Shown: positions 33,562-43,005, numbered from the stretch's first letter. The stretch: 64,000 nucleotides of DNA from Micromonospora sp. NBRC 110009 (GCF_030518795.1 NZ_CP130427.1:6510001-6574000); one strand, 5' to 3'. The notes: generated by a model not told the origin, from the sequence alone. Translations and numbers: made by a program.

Positions 33562-35598
33562 ATGCCTGTGACCATCCCCAGGCGGCTGCCTTTCGCCGTG
33601 TCCGTGCTGGTGATCGCAGGTGCCGTACTGCTCGCCACCGCCGCCGCCGCGGCGCCGCCCACGGTGCCGCCGCAGCCGGCCGCGCACGGTGCCTGCGACC
33701 CGATCGACCCGACGGCGTGCCTGCTGCCGTTCCCGAACGACTACTTCACCGTGCCCGACCCGGTCAGCCCCACCGGACGGCGGGTGCAGTTCGCGGACGC
33801 CTCGATGCCGGCCAACATCCGCGGCGTCCCAATTGACCCGACCGAATGGAACCGGCAGGACGGGTACAGCCCCGGCACGCCGATCCTGGTGCACGTGCCC
33901 GGCCTCGACGCCGCAGCCACCGGCATCGCGCCGGTCACCGACATCGGCCGCTCGCTGGCGCCGGACGCGCCGATTGTGCTGCTGAACACCACCACCGGCC
34001 AGCGCACACCGTACTGGGCGGAGCTGGACGCGCACGCCGCCGGCCAGCCCGACCGCCAGCTGGTGATCATCCGACCGGCCGTCGCGCTGGCCGAGGGCAC
34101 CCGGTACGTCGTGGGGCTGCGCGGCCTGCGGGACCGGAACGGGGCGCTGATCCCGGCGCCGGCCACGTTCCAGGCGTACGTCAACGGCGCCAACCCCAGG
34201 GACCGCCGCACCCCCCAGATCAAGCGGATCCTCGCCAGCCTGACCACCGCCCACGTCGAACGGCACGACCTCTACCTCGCCTGGGACTTCACGGTAGCAA
34301 GCCGGCAGGGTTTGACCGGACGGATGCTGGCGCTCCGCGACGACGCGTTCGCCACCCTCGGTGTGGCCGCGCCCTCGTTCGCCGTCACCCAGATCGTGAA
34401 CTACCCGCCAGAGCAAGATCCGCGGATCGCCCGGCAGGTGAGCGGCACCATCGCCGTACCGTCCTATCTGACCGGCAACGGCGGACCCGGGTCGCGACTG
34501 CACTACGGGCCGGCCGACGGCGACGGGAAGGCGCACACGGCGGACGCCCGGCCCACGCCGTCCGGCGCGACGCTGCACGCCGACTTTGTCTGCAACATTC
34601 CGCGCAGCGCCTCCGCCGCCGACCCGGCGCACCTCTCGCTCTACGGCCACGGCCTGCTCGGCCGACCCACCGAGATCAACGCCGGAAACGTCAAGACCAT
34701 GTCGGCCACCCACAACTTCACCTTCTGCGCCACCAGCTGGATCGGCATGGCAAACGCCGACGTCCCGTATGTGGCCGGTGCCTTCACCGACCTCAGCGCC
34801 TTCCCCGCAGTGGCGGACCGGCTGCAGCAGAGCTTCCTGAACTTCCTCTTCCTGGGCCGGGCGATGATCCACCCAGACGGTTTCACCGCCGACCCGGCGT
34901 TCGAGGACGCCGCCGGGCAGCCGCTGATCGACGGGCCGGGCGGGCTGCACTACGACGGCAACAGCCAGGGCGGCATCAACGGTGGCGCCCTGACCGCTAT
35001 CGCTCAGGACTGGACCCGGTCGGTGCTCGGCGTGCCGGCGATGAACTACTCGACACTGCTGCAGCGCAGCCTCGACTTCGCTCCGTTCCAGACCATCATG
35101 GACCAGTCCTACCCGGACAAGGTCGACCAGCAGCTGATCTTCGCGCTGCTGCAGATGCTGTGGGACCGGTCTGAGGCCAACGGGTACGCCCAGCACATGA
35201 CCGACAAGCCGCTGCCGGGCACTCCGGCGCATCAGGTGCTGATGCACGTGGCCTTCGGCGACCACCAGGTCTCCCCGGCCGCGGCCGAGGTCGAGGCGCG
35301 CACAATCGGCGCTCGCCTGCACACCCCGGCACTCGCCGACGGCTGGTCGCTCGACGTCAAGCCGTACTGGGGCATCGCGCCGATCCCCGCGTATCCGTAC
35401 GCCGGCTCGGCGATCGTGATCTGGAACAGCGGTGCCGCCTCCGCGCCACCGCCGACGAACCTTCCGCCTGCCGGAGCGGAGTACGGCGACGACCCGCACG
35501 AGTTCCCGCGTGCCCAGCCCGCGGCGCAGGAGCAGAAGGCGACGTTCCTGCTCACCGGCGACATCGTCGACGTTTGCGCGGGGGCACCCTGTTCGTGA
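33562..35598 (+). CDS. Large secreted alpha/beta-hydrolase (lipase/esterase-like)
   Basis: The protein has 678 residues. A clear Sec signal peptide (residues 1-31, RR then AVSVLVIAGAVLLATAAAAA) precedes a mature N-terminal beta-rich domain with CDPIDPTACLLPFPNDYF (45-62). A hydrolase core follows, with the oxyanion HG in SLYGHGLLGRP (359-369) and the nucleophile elbow GNSQGG, catalytic S468. The pattern resembles uncharacterised bacterial lipase-type virulence-factor-like proteins of Gram-positives and myxobacteria. It is predicted to be exported and to hydrolyse an ester. The ATG at 33562 follows AAGGAG. Its own promoter must lie in the gap upstream. Confidence 0.78.
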   Translation: MPVTIPRRLPFAVSVLVIAGAVLLATAAAAAPPTVPPQPAAHGACDPIDPTACLLPFPNDYFTVPDPVSPTGRRVQFADASMPANIRGVPIDPTEWNRQDGYSPGTPILVHVPGLDAAATGIAPVTDIGRSLAPDAPIVLLNTTTGQRTPYWAELDAHAAGQPDRQLVIIRPAVALAEGTRYVVGLRGLRDRNGALIPAPATFQAYVNGANPRDRRTPQIKRILASLTTAHVERHDLYLAWDFTVASRQGLTGRMLALRDDAFATLGVAAPSFAVTQIVNYPPEQDPRIARQVSGTIAVPSYLTGNGGPGSRLHYGPADGDGKAHTADARPTPSGATLHADFVCNIPRSASAADPAHLSLYGHGLLGRPTEINAGNVKTMSATHNFTFCATSWIGMANADVPYVAGAFTDLSAFPAVADRLQQSFLNFLFLGRAMIHPDGFTADPAFEDAAGQPLIDGPGGLHYDGNSQGGINGGALTAIAQDWTRSVLGVPAMNYSTLLQRSLDFAPFQTIMDQSYPDKVDQQLIFALLQMLWDRSEANGYAQHMTDKPLPGTPAHQVLMHVAFGDHQVSPAAAEVEARTIGARLHTPALADGWSLDVKPYWGIAPIPAYPYAGSAIVIWNSGAASAPPPTNLPPAGAEYGDDPHEFPRAQPAAQEQKATFLLTGDIVDVCAGAPCS

Positions 35599-35622
35599 CG
35601 AGCCAGCGTAAGCCGGGTCTGG

Positions 35623-35838
35623 ACCACCGAGCAGCAGCAGCGCCAAGTGCCGCCGCCGCTGCGCCATGTCCACGTGGTCGAGGTAACCCGCCATCTCCGG
35701 GTCGGCGAGCACCTTGTCGTAGAACAAGCCGACGGCCGCCGTCACTGAGGCGGCGCCACCACCGATGCGCGGCCTGAGACCGCCGGGCTTTCCGTGCCCG
35801 GCGCCCCGCCCCGGCGGCCGTGCTCGGTGGACGCCCAT
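35623..35838 (-). pseudogene. Truncated group-1-type globin (N-terminal fossil)
   Basis: On the minus strand, RIGGGAASVTAAVGLFYDKVLADPEMAGYLDHVDMAQRR and HLALL match the first helices of truncated hemoglobins (IGGxxAVxxxVxxFYxxVLxDPxLxxFF, then MxRQRxHxxxFL). The match stops after about 50 residues, where the sequence runs into DNA opposite the esterase gene end. The proximal-histidine helices are missing. The start at 35838 keeps a 23-residue leader with no globin similarity. Confidence 0.75.
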
Positions 35839-35993
35839 TGTCAGATAGAACTGGCTGAGAGTGTGACGCGTTCCCGACAGGTCGGCGGGCGGCTTCTGGT
35901 CTGATCGCCGGCTGGCGGCGGGCCTATCGTGGCGGTCAGTACACCATCGCCGTCTTTCTGGACGGCGGGGTGTGAGGATCGGGACGGTGGGCT

Positions 35994-37484
35994 ATGGCCG
36001 AGACTCTCGATGAACCCCTTCCCCGCCTGTGGTCCGAGCCGTGGGCCGCGCAGGCGGCGGTGCAGGCCGAGGCCGTCCGCACGCAGATGCAGGTGGCGCT
36101 CGCGGCCGAGCCGCCCGACCCCCGACGGCAGGCAGCGGCGGACGCGGTGGAGAAACTGCTCGCCGCGGTCGACACGGCCACCCAGGCACAAGGCCGACGG
36201 CGGCGCAGGAGCCTGGCCGACCGGTGGCGGGGCGGCGCCGTCGAGCACGCCTACCAGAGCCTGCACGCGGCGAAGATCGCTCTCGTCGACCTGCTTGCGC
36301 CCGAAGACCTGGATGCCCTCACTCCCGGCGTGCTGGCCAAGTTGGAGACGTGCTTGCCGCCGGAGGATGTCCGGCGGCTGAAGTTCGAGGCGCTGATCCG
36401 GCCCAACCCGCGCGTGGACCAGCGGGTCGACCGGGCGCAGGGCCGGGTGCGCGCTGATGTTGCTCGGCACATCGAGGCCAGGAAGCGGGCCCAGCTCAAG
36501 CAGGCGATGGAGATCGCATATGACGCGGCCGACCAGTTGCACGCGCGGGTGCGTGGATTCCGTAACGTGCTGCTGGCCGCCGCCGTCTTCATGGCGCTGT
36601 TCATGACGGCGTTGGTGGTCGTGGTGGCCAGGTACCCCGACGCGATGCCGCTGTGCTTCACACCCAGCATCACCGCCCCCCAGGCGACGCCCAACGGCCC
36701 CGCCACCCGCACCGTATGCCCCAGCGGGGAGGACCCGCCGCTGGCGGTGCCCGACGCCGACCAGCCGCAACACCCCGAGCCGGGCGACGTGATCATCGTC
36801 GCCGGCCTGGGGCTGCTCGGCGGTGCGCTGGCTGCCGCGTTCGCCATTCGCAAGCTCCGCGGCTCGTCCACCCCGTACGGGGTGCCCCTCGCCCTGACCT
36901 GGCTCAAGGTGCCCACCGGCTCCCTCACCGCGGTCGCCGGAATCCTTTTGCTTGGCGGAAACTTCGTACCCGGGCTGTCCGAGCTGGACTCCCAGCGGCA
37001 AATCCTGGCCTACGCGCTCGTCTTCGGCTACGCCCAGCAGCTGGCCACCCGCTTCATCGACGACCGGGCACAGTCACTGCTCAACAGCGTGCCCAGCACC
37101 GACCCCGAGGCCAAGCAGCCAACGCCACCGACCAGAGGCGAACTACCGGCCACAGACGTCCCACCCGCGACCGATGGCGGCGCTCAGGAACTGCCCGAGG
37201 CCGTCCCGGCCATGGTCGAACCCCTTGGCCCTGCCGGACCTGCTGGCCGGGTCGGACCAGTTGATCCGGCCGAACCGGTGCCCGAGGAGCCGCAGCAGAC
37301 AGCCGTCACGGAGGAGGCGGAGCAAGACAGCCCTGATCAGGTGGAGGTCACCGAGGATCGGTCTGAGGACGGCGTGGTTGACGACGAGGACGTGACCCAC
37401 CAGGACGAGGACGAGGACGCCGAGGAACTTGCCGGCGAGGCGGTGGAGTATGACCTCGGCGATGAGAAGCGAGGGGGTGCGTGA
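35994..37484 (+). CDS. Membrane protein with coiled-coil head and long acidic tail
   Basis: The protein has 496 residues of unrecognised family. Residues 1-185 are charged and helical with heptad-like runs (VRADVARHIEARKRAQLKQAMEIAYDAADQLH). Membrane helices lie near 191-211, 266-284, 311-326 and possibly 337-350. The loop at 213-262 contains two cysteines (C221, C242). Residues 365-496 are Pro/Glu/Asp-rich and probably disordered, including a collagen-like GPAGPAGRVGP and the very acidic DEDEDAEELAGE. It overlaps the downstream peptidase gene by a few bases, so the two are one unit. It may anchor or regulate that cell-wall enzyme. Confidence 0.8.
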   Translation: MAETLDEPLPRLWSEPWAAQAAVQAEAVRTQMQVALAAEPPDPRRQAAADAVEKLLAAVDTATQAQGRRRRRSLADRWRGGAVEHAYQSLHAAKIALVDLLAPEDLDALTPGVLAKLETCLPPEDVRRLKFEALIRPNPRVDQRVDRAQGRVRADVARHIEARKRAQLKQAMEIAYDAADQLHARVRGFRNVLLAAAVFMALFMTALVVVVARYPDAMPLCFTPSITAPQATPNGPATRTVCPSGEDPPLAVPDADQPQHPEPGDVIIVAGLGLLGGALAAAFAIRKLRGSSTPYGVPLALTWLKVPTGSLTAVAGILLLGGNFVPGLSELDSQRQILAYALVFGYAQQLATRFIDDRAQSLLNSVPSTDPEAKQPTPPTRGELPATDVPPATDGGAQELPEAVPAMVEPLGPAGPAGRVGPVDPAEPVPEEPQQTAVTEEAEQDSPDQVEVTEDRSEDGVVDDEDVTHQDEDEDAEELAGEAVEYDLGDEKRGGA

Positions 37485-38164
37485 TGGCGGTGCTCGCCGC
37501 GAACCTCGTAACACTTCGTCAAGAGATCTACCGACGGTGGCCACATCACCAGAAGCGCTTCGACGGCTGGATCGGCGACGTCAGCCATCAGCGCCGCAAG
37601 TCCGACCACAACCCGGACTCGCGGGGCGTCGTGCACGCCGTCGACGTCGACGTCAACGGCATCGACCCGCGCGCTTTGGTCCGTGTGGCGATCCGCCACC
37701 CCACCACGCAGTATGTGATCTTCAATCGAACCATCTGGAGCCGTACCCGCGGCTTTCAGCCGCGCAGGTACACGGGATCGGATCCGCACACCGGGCACGT
37801 GCACATCTCCGGCCGCTACGGCAGCGCATTTGAGAACAACCGCAGCGCCTGGGGTGTGGCCGCGGCACCGGCCCCGGCCGCGAAGGCTTCACAACCGGCT
37901 TCGCGGGCTCCGGCGCGCAGACCAGCGGCTGCACAGCCGGGCAAGCCCGGTTCCCGGTCGCTGCGACTGACCCGGCCGCCGATGCACGGCTACGACGTTC
38001 TGTTCGTGCAGCGGTTCATCGGAGCCAAGCAGTGCGGCGAGGCGGACGGATTCTACGGCTCACGCACGGAGGCCGGCGTTCGCTGGTACCAGCACATGCG
38101 CGGCATCAAGGCCACCGGTGTCTGTGACGCCACCACATTTCGCCACATGGGCATCACGGTGTAA
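37481..38164 (+). CDS. Endolysin-like M15-type peptidase with C-terminal peptidoglycan-binding domain
   Basis: The protein has 227 residues. The N-terminal domain has the zinc motif SDHNPDSRGVVHAVDVDV (H43, D55) and the HTGHVHIS element (H106, H108) of LAS/M15 D-Ala-D-Ala-type peptidases, as in many actinophage endolysins. An Ala/Pro linker (about 125-160) leads to a PG_binding_1 module (VLFVQRFIG, ADGFYGSRTEAGVRWYQ). No signal peptide is visible. The start may be GTG 37481 or ATG 37484, both overlapping the stop of the membrane-protein gene. It probably cleaves peptide cross-bridges of peptidoglycan. Confidence 0.83.
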   Translation: MMAVLAANLVTLRQEIYRRWPHHQKRFDGWIGDVSHQRRKSDHNPDSRGVVHAVDVDVNGIDPRALVRVAIRHPTTQYVIFNRTIWSRTRGFQPRRYTGSDPHTGHVHISGRYGSAFENNRSAWGVAAAPAPAAKASQPASRAPARRPAAAQPGKPGSRSLRLTRPPMHGYDVLFVQRFIGAKQCGEADGFYGSRTEAGVRWYQHMRGIKATGVCDATTFRHMGITV

Positions 38165-38549
38165 CCAAGACAGCTCTGGGGCACCGAGCCCGCGGAAGGA
38201 CCAGGCATTCGTCAGGCAGGCGTTCGGTTGCGTCCCGCTGGGTGGTGTAGAAGCTGACTTGCTCCGGCCGCGCACGACCGGTGCAAGGGCCGCCGGCGGA
38301 AACTCCGCGGCCTTCGGGGTCCTGCCCCAACGGAGACCGGGTCATGTGCGACCGGTTGCCTGTCTCCCCCGGCGCGCTTCTACTCGTGGGCGAAGGTGTG
38401 GCGCCACCGGTGTGCGTGCAGGTCGGGCCGCGTGACGGCTACGGTCAGGCGCTCTACAGCCGGACGGCGTGACTCGCCGTTCCCGACGCTCCGGCGGCGA
38501 TCGCGATGACGTACACCCATGGCGCGCCGCCGACGAGCGCACGTTCATT
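38165..38549. other. Gap between the peptidase and MarR genes
   Basis: No reading frame resembles a gene. The two flanking genes converge, so terminators are expected, but I see no clear hairpin with a T-run. Confidence 0.35.
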
Positions 38550-39026
38550 TCACGAGGCCACGTTCTGCATGGCCCTGGCGAGTTGGGCGAGGTCGATCCC
38601 TGTCAGGTGGTCGAGAAGGTGCCGGCGAAGGGCGGCGAGGTTGGTCGGCCACGCAGCCTCAAGACGGGCGAAACCGGCATCGGTAAGAACGGCGTTGCAG
38701 CCCCGCGCGTCCTGCGTGGATCTGACTCGCCGGATCAGCCCTTCGCTCTCCAGGCGTTGTGCCACGCGGGTCATGCCGCTGAAGGACATCTCGCAGGCGG
38801 CGGCGAGTTCGTTCATGCGCATCTGCCGGTCGGGGGCCTCGGACAGGTGCATCAGCGCCGTGTATTCGGTGAGGGAGAGCCGCTGCTCGCGGACCATGTC
38901 TGCGTCGATGGCACGGGGCAGCGCGCACATGGCGTGGGTGAGGCTCCGGACGAGTGCTTCTTCGTCCCGATTGAGGGGTTGTAGACCTTCTGGGGCCGGT
39001 GCCCGGCCGGGTGTGACGATGGACAT
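38550..39026 (-). CDS. MarR family transcriptional regulator
   Basis: The protein has 158 residues with the MarR winged helix. The recognition region is LSLTEYTALMHLSEAPDRQMRMNELAAACEMSFSGMTRVAQRLESEGLIRRVRS, and the wing contains RSTQDARGCNAVLTDAG. The ATG at 39026 was chosen because the upstream in-frame extension crosses the operator region. It is divergent from the MFS exporter gene. Two TTGCTT-N4-AAGCAA-type sites lie in the intergenic region, so it most likely represses the exporter and possibly the oxidoreductases behind it, with release by a phenolic or oxidant. Confidence 0.9.
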   Translation of the reverse strand: MSIVTPGRAPAPEGLQPLNRDEEALVRSLTHAMCALPRAIDADMVREQRLSLTEYTALMHLSEAPDRQMRMNELAAACEMSFSGMTRVAQRLESEGLIRRVRSTQDARGCNAVLTDAGFARLEAAWPTNLAALRRHLLDHLTGIDLAQLARAMQNVAS

Positions 39027-39039
39027 CCTCCCAGCATAG

Positions 39040-39087
39040 TTGCTTGACGAAGGAAGCATCACGACCAATAGTTGCTTGACTAAGCAA
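39040..39087. promoter_or_regulatory. Twin MarR-type operators
   Basis: Site 2, TTGCTTGACTAAGCAA (39072-39087), has perfect arms TTGCTT/AAGCAA with a 4-bp centre. Site 1, TTGCTTGACGAAGGAA (39040-39055), differs by one arm base plus one centre base. Start-to-start spacing is 32 bp, three helical turns. Both lie between the MarR start (39026) and the MFS start (39260). Confidence 0.78.
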
Positions 39088-39259
39088 GGACATCGATCGG
39101 GTGCCGCCAAGCAACAGAGGAAGCGCAATGACAAAAGATCAGGACCCTCATCGGCAGTACCCGCGCGGGTTGGAACGGCTGCGCGGCGGCGCGCTGGGTA
39201 CACGGCATCGCCGTGCAGCGCACGGATACGGAGTTCGAACTAGTCTGGAGGAAGGTCTC

Positions 39260-40519
39260 ATGAGCGACGCCGGGACCACCGACGGCGCCGAACCGGTGCT
39301 GCCGGGTGACCTGATGACCGGCCGCCAGCGGGTGTGGCTGGTGCTCATGCTCGGTGCCTTCATCGCGATCGGTCCGTTGACCGTCGACATGTACCTGCCC
39401 TCGCTGCCCGCCGTGACGGCCGCATTCGCGACCACCCCGACGGCGGTGCAGCTCACGCTCACTGGGACGCTGCTCGGATTGGCCGTCGGGCAGCTGTTCG
39501 TCGGGCCGCTGTCCGATGCGGTAGGCCGCCGCCGCCCACTGCTGGCCGGGCTGGTCCTGCACGTGGCCGCGTCGGTGCTGTGCGTGTTCGCGCCCACCAT
39601 CGCCGTACTCGACGTGCTGCGCGTGCTGCAGGGGCTCACCGTGGCGGCCGCCACGGTGATCGCCATTGCAGTCGTGCGGGACCTGTTCAGCGGATCCGCC
39701 TTCGCCCGCATCTTCTCGCGACTGATGCTCGTCACGGGCGCGGCACCGATTCTCGCACCGTCCCTGGGCAGCGCGGTGCTGCGCTGGACCGACTGGCAGG
39801 GCGTGTTCGTGACGCTGGCGGTGCTGGGCGTACTGCTGATCGCAGTTGCTTTCTTCGGCCTTCCGGAGACCCTCCCGCCGCGCCGCCGTCACCGAGGCGG
39901 TGCGGCGGCGACTGTGCACTGGTACGGCCGGCTGTTCCGCGACCGTGCCTTCGTCGCTCTGGTATTCGTCGTCGGGCTGTACTCCGCCGCCCAGTTCGCC
40001 TACGTGGCGGGCTCGTCCTTCGTCCTGCAACAGCAGTACGGTCTCGACGAGCAGGAGTTCGGCCTTGTTTTTGCGGCCAGTGTGGCCGGACTCATCGGCG
40101 CCATCCAGTTCAACGTGCTACTGCTGCGCCGGTACACGCCGCTGCAGATCCTGCGCGCCGCCCTGATCGCCGGCACCGCCGCCGGGCTCATCGTGCTGTT
40201 CTTCGCCGTGACCGGCCTCGGTGGCCTGGTCACACTGCTGGTGTCACTGTTCCTTGTGCTCGCCGCGATCGGGCTCGCCTTCCCCAACGCCCCGACCCTG
40301 GCAATGACCCGGCATGGCGAGGCGGCCGGGACCGCCGCGGCGCTGCTCGGCGCTGTCCAGTTCGGCGGGGGTGCGCTGGGCGCCCCCCTGGTCGGCGCGC
40401 TCGGCGGCAGCAGCGTCGCCATGGCGCTGGTGGTCGCCGGCGGGATGACCGCGGCGACCGCCGTGATGCTGCTCGTCGCGCCGCGCGTCGGCCTCGCCGG
40501 GGCCGAACCGGGTGCGTAG
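39260..40519 (+). CDS. MFS drug/metabolite exporter (Bcr/CflA type)
   Basis: The protein has 419 residues with twelve helices. The start PLTVDMYLPSLPAVTAAF is typical of the Bcr/CflA subfamily, followed by GQLFVGPLSDAVGRRRPLL (motif A) and the motif-C-like RLMLVTGAAPILAPSLGSAV. Such transporters export drugs such as bicyclomycin or chloramphenicol and amino-acid-like compounds by proton antiport. The ATG at 39260 follows GGAGGAAG. It is divergent from MarR and carries the MarR boxes in its promoter. The substrate is unknown. Confidence 0.88.
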   Translation: MSDAGTTDGAEPVLPGDLMTGRQRVWLVLMLGAFIAIGPLTVDMYLPSLPAVTAAFATTPTAVQLTLTGTLLGLAVGQLFVGPLSDAVGRRRPLLAGLVLHVAASVLCVFAPTIAVLDVLRVLQGLTVAAATVIAIAVVRDLFSGSAFARIFSRLMLVTGAAPILAPSLGSAVLRWTDWQGVFVTLAVLGVLLIAVAFFGLPETLPPRRRHRGGAAATVHWYGRLFRDRAFVALVFVVGLYSAAQFAYVAGSSFVLQQQYGLDEQEFGLVFAASVAGLIGAIQFNVLLLRRYTPLQILRAALIAGTAAGLIVLFFAVTGLGGLVTLLVSLFLVLAAIGLAFPNAPTLAMTRHGEAAGTAAALLGAVQFGGGALGAPLVGALGGSSVAMALVVAGGMTAATAVMLLVAPRVGLAGAEPGA

Positions 40520-40622
40520 GCGCTCGCCCCGCACTGACCGAGCACGGCCGGACCGCCGTCGCGTCCCTCCGACCTCACGAACGACCGGATCAGGTCCAGA
40601 CTTGAAAGGCAAGACAACTCCC

Positions 40623-41609
40623 ATGAGCAAGATTGTCCGATTTCACGCCACCGGTGGCCCCGAGGTCCTGACCTTGGACGACGTCGAAATCCGCGAACCC
40701 GGCCAGGGCGAGATCCGCATCCGCACCTGGGCTCTCGGGTTGAACCGAGCGGATGCCATGCTCCGCAGCGGCCACCTCATGGAGCTCCCCTCCGGTATCG
40801 GATGGGAGGCCTCCGGTGAGGTCGACGCCATCGGCCCAGGCGTCGAAGGTTTCACCGTCGGGGATGCCGTCAGCCTGATCCCCTGCTTCAGGGCCACCGA
40901 CTACCCCATCCACGGCGAGCTGGCCATCGCGCCCGCCACCGCGGTGGTCAAGCACCCCGACACGCTGTCCTGGGAAGAGGCCGCGGCCCTGTGGGGGCAG
41001 TACCTGACCGCCTACGGCGCCCTCATCGAGACCGCAGGCCTGCAGGCCGGTGACACGCTGCTCATCCCGGCCGCCTCCAGCAGCGTCGGGCTGGCCGCGA
41101 TCCAGATCGCCCGCAGCGTGGGGGCCCGGCCCGTGGCACTGACCCGCACCAGCGCGAAGCGTCAGCAGCTCCTGGACGCCGGCGCCGAGGCGGTCATCGC
41201 CACGACCGAGGAAGACGTTGTCACCCGAGTGAACGAACTCACCGACGGGCAGGGCGCGCGTGTGATGTTCGACCCCGTGGGCGGACCGGCTCTGGCGCGT
41301 CTTATCGGCGCCGCCGCGCCCGGCGGGACCGTGATCGTCTACGGCGCGTTGAGCACCGAGGCCGCGACCGTGCCCGCGTTGGAGTTGATCATCAAGAGCC
41401 TGACCATCCGCGGGTACAAAGTCTTCGAGCTCACCACTGACCTCGAACGCCGCAAGGTCGCCGTTGACTGGATTCTCGACGGTGTCGCCCGCAAGGTCCT
41501 GCGGCCGGTCATCGACGCCACCTTCCCGCTGGAGAACATCGTCGAGGCCCACCGTCGTCTCGAGTCAGGATCCCAGGTCGGCAAGATCGTCGTGACCGTC
41601 CCCCGCTGA
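40623..41609 (+). CDS. Zinc-independent MDR-type NADPH:quinone reductase
   Basis: The protein has 328 residues. It has a GroES-like N-terminal half (EIRIRTWALGLNRADAMLR, GIGWEASGEVDAIGPGV) and a nucleotide-binding domain with PAASSSVGLAAIQIAR at about 157-172. The ATG at 40623 follows the conserved start phrase MSKIVRFHATGGPEVL. Catalytic-zinc cysteines are absent, as in quinone-oxidoreductase members that reduce quinones or enones with NADPH. It follows the exporter on the same strand with a 103-bp gap and precedes an aldo/keto reductase. Confidence 0.86.
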   Translation: MSKIVRFHATGGPEVLTLDDVEIREPGQGEIRIRTWALGLNRADAMLRSGHLMELPSGIGWEASGEVDAIGPGVEGFTVGDAVSLIPCFRATDYPIHGELAIAPATAVVKHPDTLSWEEAAALWGQYLTAYGALIETAGLQAGDTLLIPAASSSVGLAAIQIARSVGARPVALTRTSAKRQQLLDAGAEAVIATTEEDVVTRVNELTDGQGARVMFDPVGGPALARLIGAAAPGGTVIVYGALSTEAATVPALELIIKSLTIRGYKVFELTTDLERRKVAVDWILDGVARKVLRPVIDATFPLENIVEAHRRLESGSQVGKIVVTVPR

Positions 41610-41698
41610 CCCGACACACCTTACCGGCGCCAAGAACCGCCTCCACGCTTGCACAACGCAAGTTGCTCGTCTTACTCGTCTTAGGGAGATGTCCACCC

Positions 41699-42772
41699 AT
41701 GCGATACACCACCTTCGGGCGCAACAACGGCCTGCGCGTGTCCGAGTACGGCCTCGGCACCGCCAATTTCGGCACCGGCTGGCGCGCCGGTGGCGGCTGG
41801 GGCCCCGGTGCCGAGCCCGCCGAGGCCCGCAAGATCTTCGAGCGGTTCGCCGAAGCCGGCGGCACGCTCATCGACACCGCCGAGAACTACCAGGCCGGCG
41901 AATCCGAGCAGCTGCTCGGCGAGTTCCTGGGCGCCGACCGGGACCACTTCGTGCTGACGGGCAAGTACAGCATGAACGGGGTCGGACCGCAGACGGTCTC
42001 CAACACCGGCAACAGCCGCCGGTACATGGTCCAGGCCCTCGAGGCCAGCCTGCGCCGCCTGAACACCGATCACCTGGACATGTACTGGGTGCACGCCCCT
42101 GACGGCCTGACCCCGATGGAGGAGATCCTGCGCGGCCTGGACGACCTGGTCAGCGCCGGAAAGATCCGCTATTTCGGGCTGTCGAACTTCCCGGCCTGGC
42201 GGGTGTCGCGCGCTGCCGCCATCGCCGAGCTGCGCGGCTGGTCCCCGGTCGCCGGTATCCAGGTCGAGTACAGCCTGGTCGACCGCACCGCCGAGCGGGA
42301 GCTGCTGCCCATGGCGCAGGCGCTTGGCCTGGGCGCGGCGCTGTGGAGCCCGCTCGGCGGTGGTCTGCTGACCGGCAAGTACCGCCAGGGCGCCACCGGC
42401 CGGATCAGCGACCTCAAGGCCGTCGGGTTCTTCGAGGACACCGCGCAGAAGACGGCGATCGTCGACGCCGTCCTCGACGTCGCGGCCGAGCTCGGCGTGC
42501 CGGCCTCCCATGTCGCCATCGCCTGGATGCGGCAGCAGGGCGCGCGGGCGGCCACGGCGTACGTGCCGATCATCGGCCCGCGCAGCGTCGCGCAGCTCGA
42601 CGACTACCTGGGCGCGCTGGACGTGACCCTGACCCCGGCGCAGTTCGCCCGGCTCGACGAGGTGAGCGCGATCAGGCTCGGCACCCCGCACGAGCTGAAC
42701 GCGTGGAGCGTGGGCCCCATCCGCGGCGGCGACGCAAGCGTGATCGACGAGCCCGCGGTCCCGGTAGCGTGA
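41699..42772 (+). CDS. Aldo/keto reductase
   Basis: The protein has 357 residues of an AKR barrel with the complete catalytic tetrad D59, Y64 (LIDTAENYQAGESE), K89 (LTGKYS) and H132 (YWVHAPDG). The C-terminal NADPH-binding phrase PIIGPRSVAQLDDYL is present. AKRs of this type reduce aldehydes, methylglyoxal or quinone-derived carbonyls. The ATG at 41699 lies just after an AGGGAG. Upstream sequence holds CTTGC-ACAAC-GCAAG (41648-41662) and a repeated CTCGTCTTA, which might be regulatory. It is probably part of the MarR-linked detoxification cluster. Confidence 0.88.
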   Translation: MRYTTFGRNNGLRVSEYGLGTANFGTGWRAGGGWGPGAEPAEARKIFERFAEAGGTLIDTAENYQAGESEQLLGEFLGADRDHFVLTGKYSMNGVGPQTVSNTGNSRRYMVQALEASLRRLNTDHLDMYWVHAPDGLTPMEEILRGLDDLVSAGKIRYFGLSNFPAWRVSRAAAIAELRGWSPVAGIQVEYSLVDRTAERELLPMAQALGLGAALWSPLGGGLLTGKYRQGATGRISDLKAVGFFEDTAQKTAIVDAVLDVAAELGVPASHVAIAWMRQQGARAATAYVPIIGPRSVAQLDDYLGALDVTLTPAQFARLDEVSAIRLGTPHELNAWSVGPIRGGDASVIDEPAVPVA

Positions 42773-42785
42773 CCGCAGGCGGCGG

Positions 42786-42950
42786 ACCAGTTTCGAGGAC
42801 ATGGAGTGGCCCGATCGAGCGCAGCCTCGGCATCGCCCCGAACATGCTGACCGCCGCCTGAAGTCCCTGGTGGACGCCGGCCCGCTGGAGTGCCGGCGCT
42901 ACCAAGACCGGCCGCCGCGCTACGAGTACGTTCAGGATCACCGGGCGCGA
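42786..42950 (+). pseudogene. Frameshifted fragment of an HxlR-type regulator
   Basis: One frame gives GPIERSLGIAPNMLT. After a frameshift the next gives RRLKSLVDAGPLECRRYQDRPPRYEYV, together the recognition helix and wing of an HxlR/MarR-like protein. The start, the sensor cysteine and the C-terminus are missing. It lies directly behind the aldo/keto reductase gene, where such regulators often sit. Confidence 0.7.
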
Positions 42951-43005
42951 AGGCACTTCGCGTTACCGATACCCCTCTGCGGTCGCCCGTACTGAAGGGC
43001 TCAGG

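Noticed and set aside
33460..35838. A 792-residue open frame on the minus strand opposite the esterase gene
   Set aside because: It is an antisense shadow caused by high GC. Only its first 75 residues (the globin fossil) have family resemblance, and the esterase on the plus strand has clear motifs and a signal peptide.
39128..39259. A possible small gene between MarR and the MFS start (reads WVHGIAVQRTDTEFELVW in one frame)
   Set aside because: Too short and without start or stop consistent with a gene. It may be a remnant but I could not name a family.
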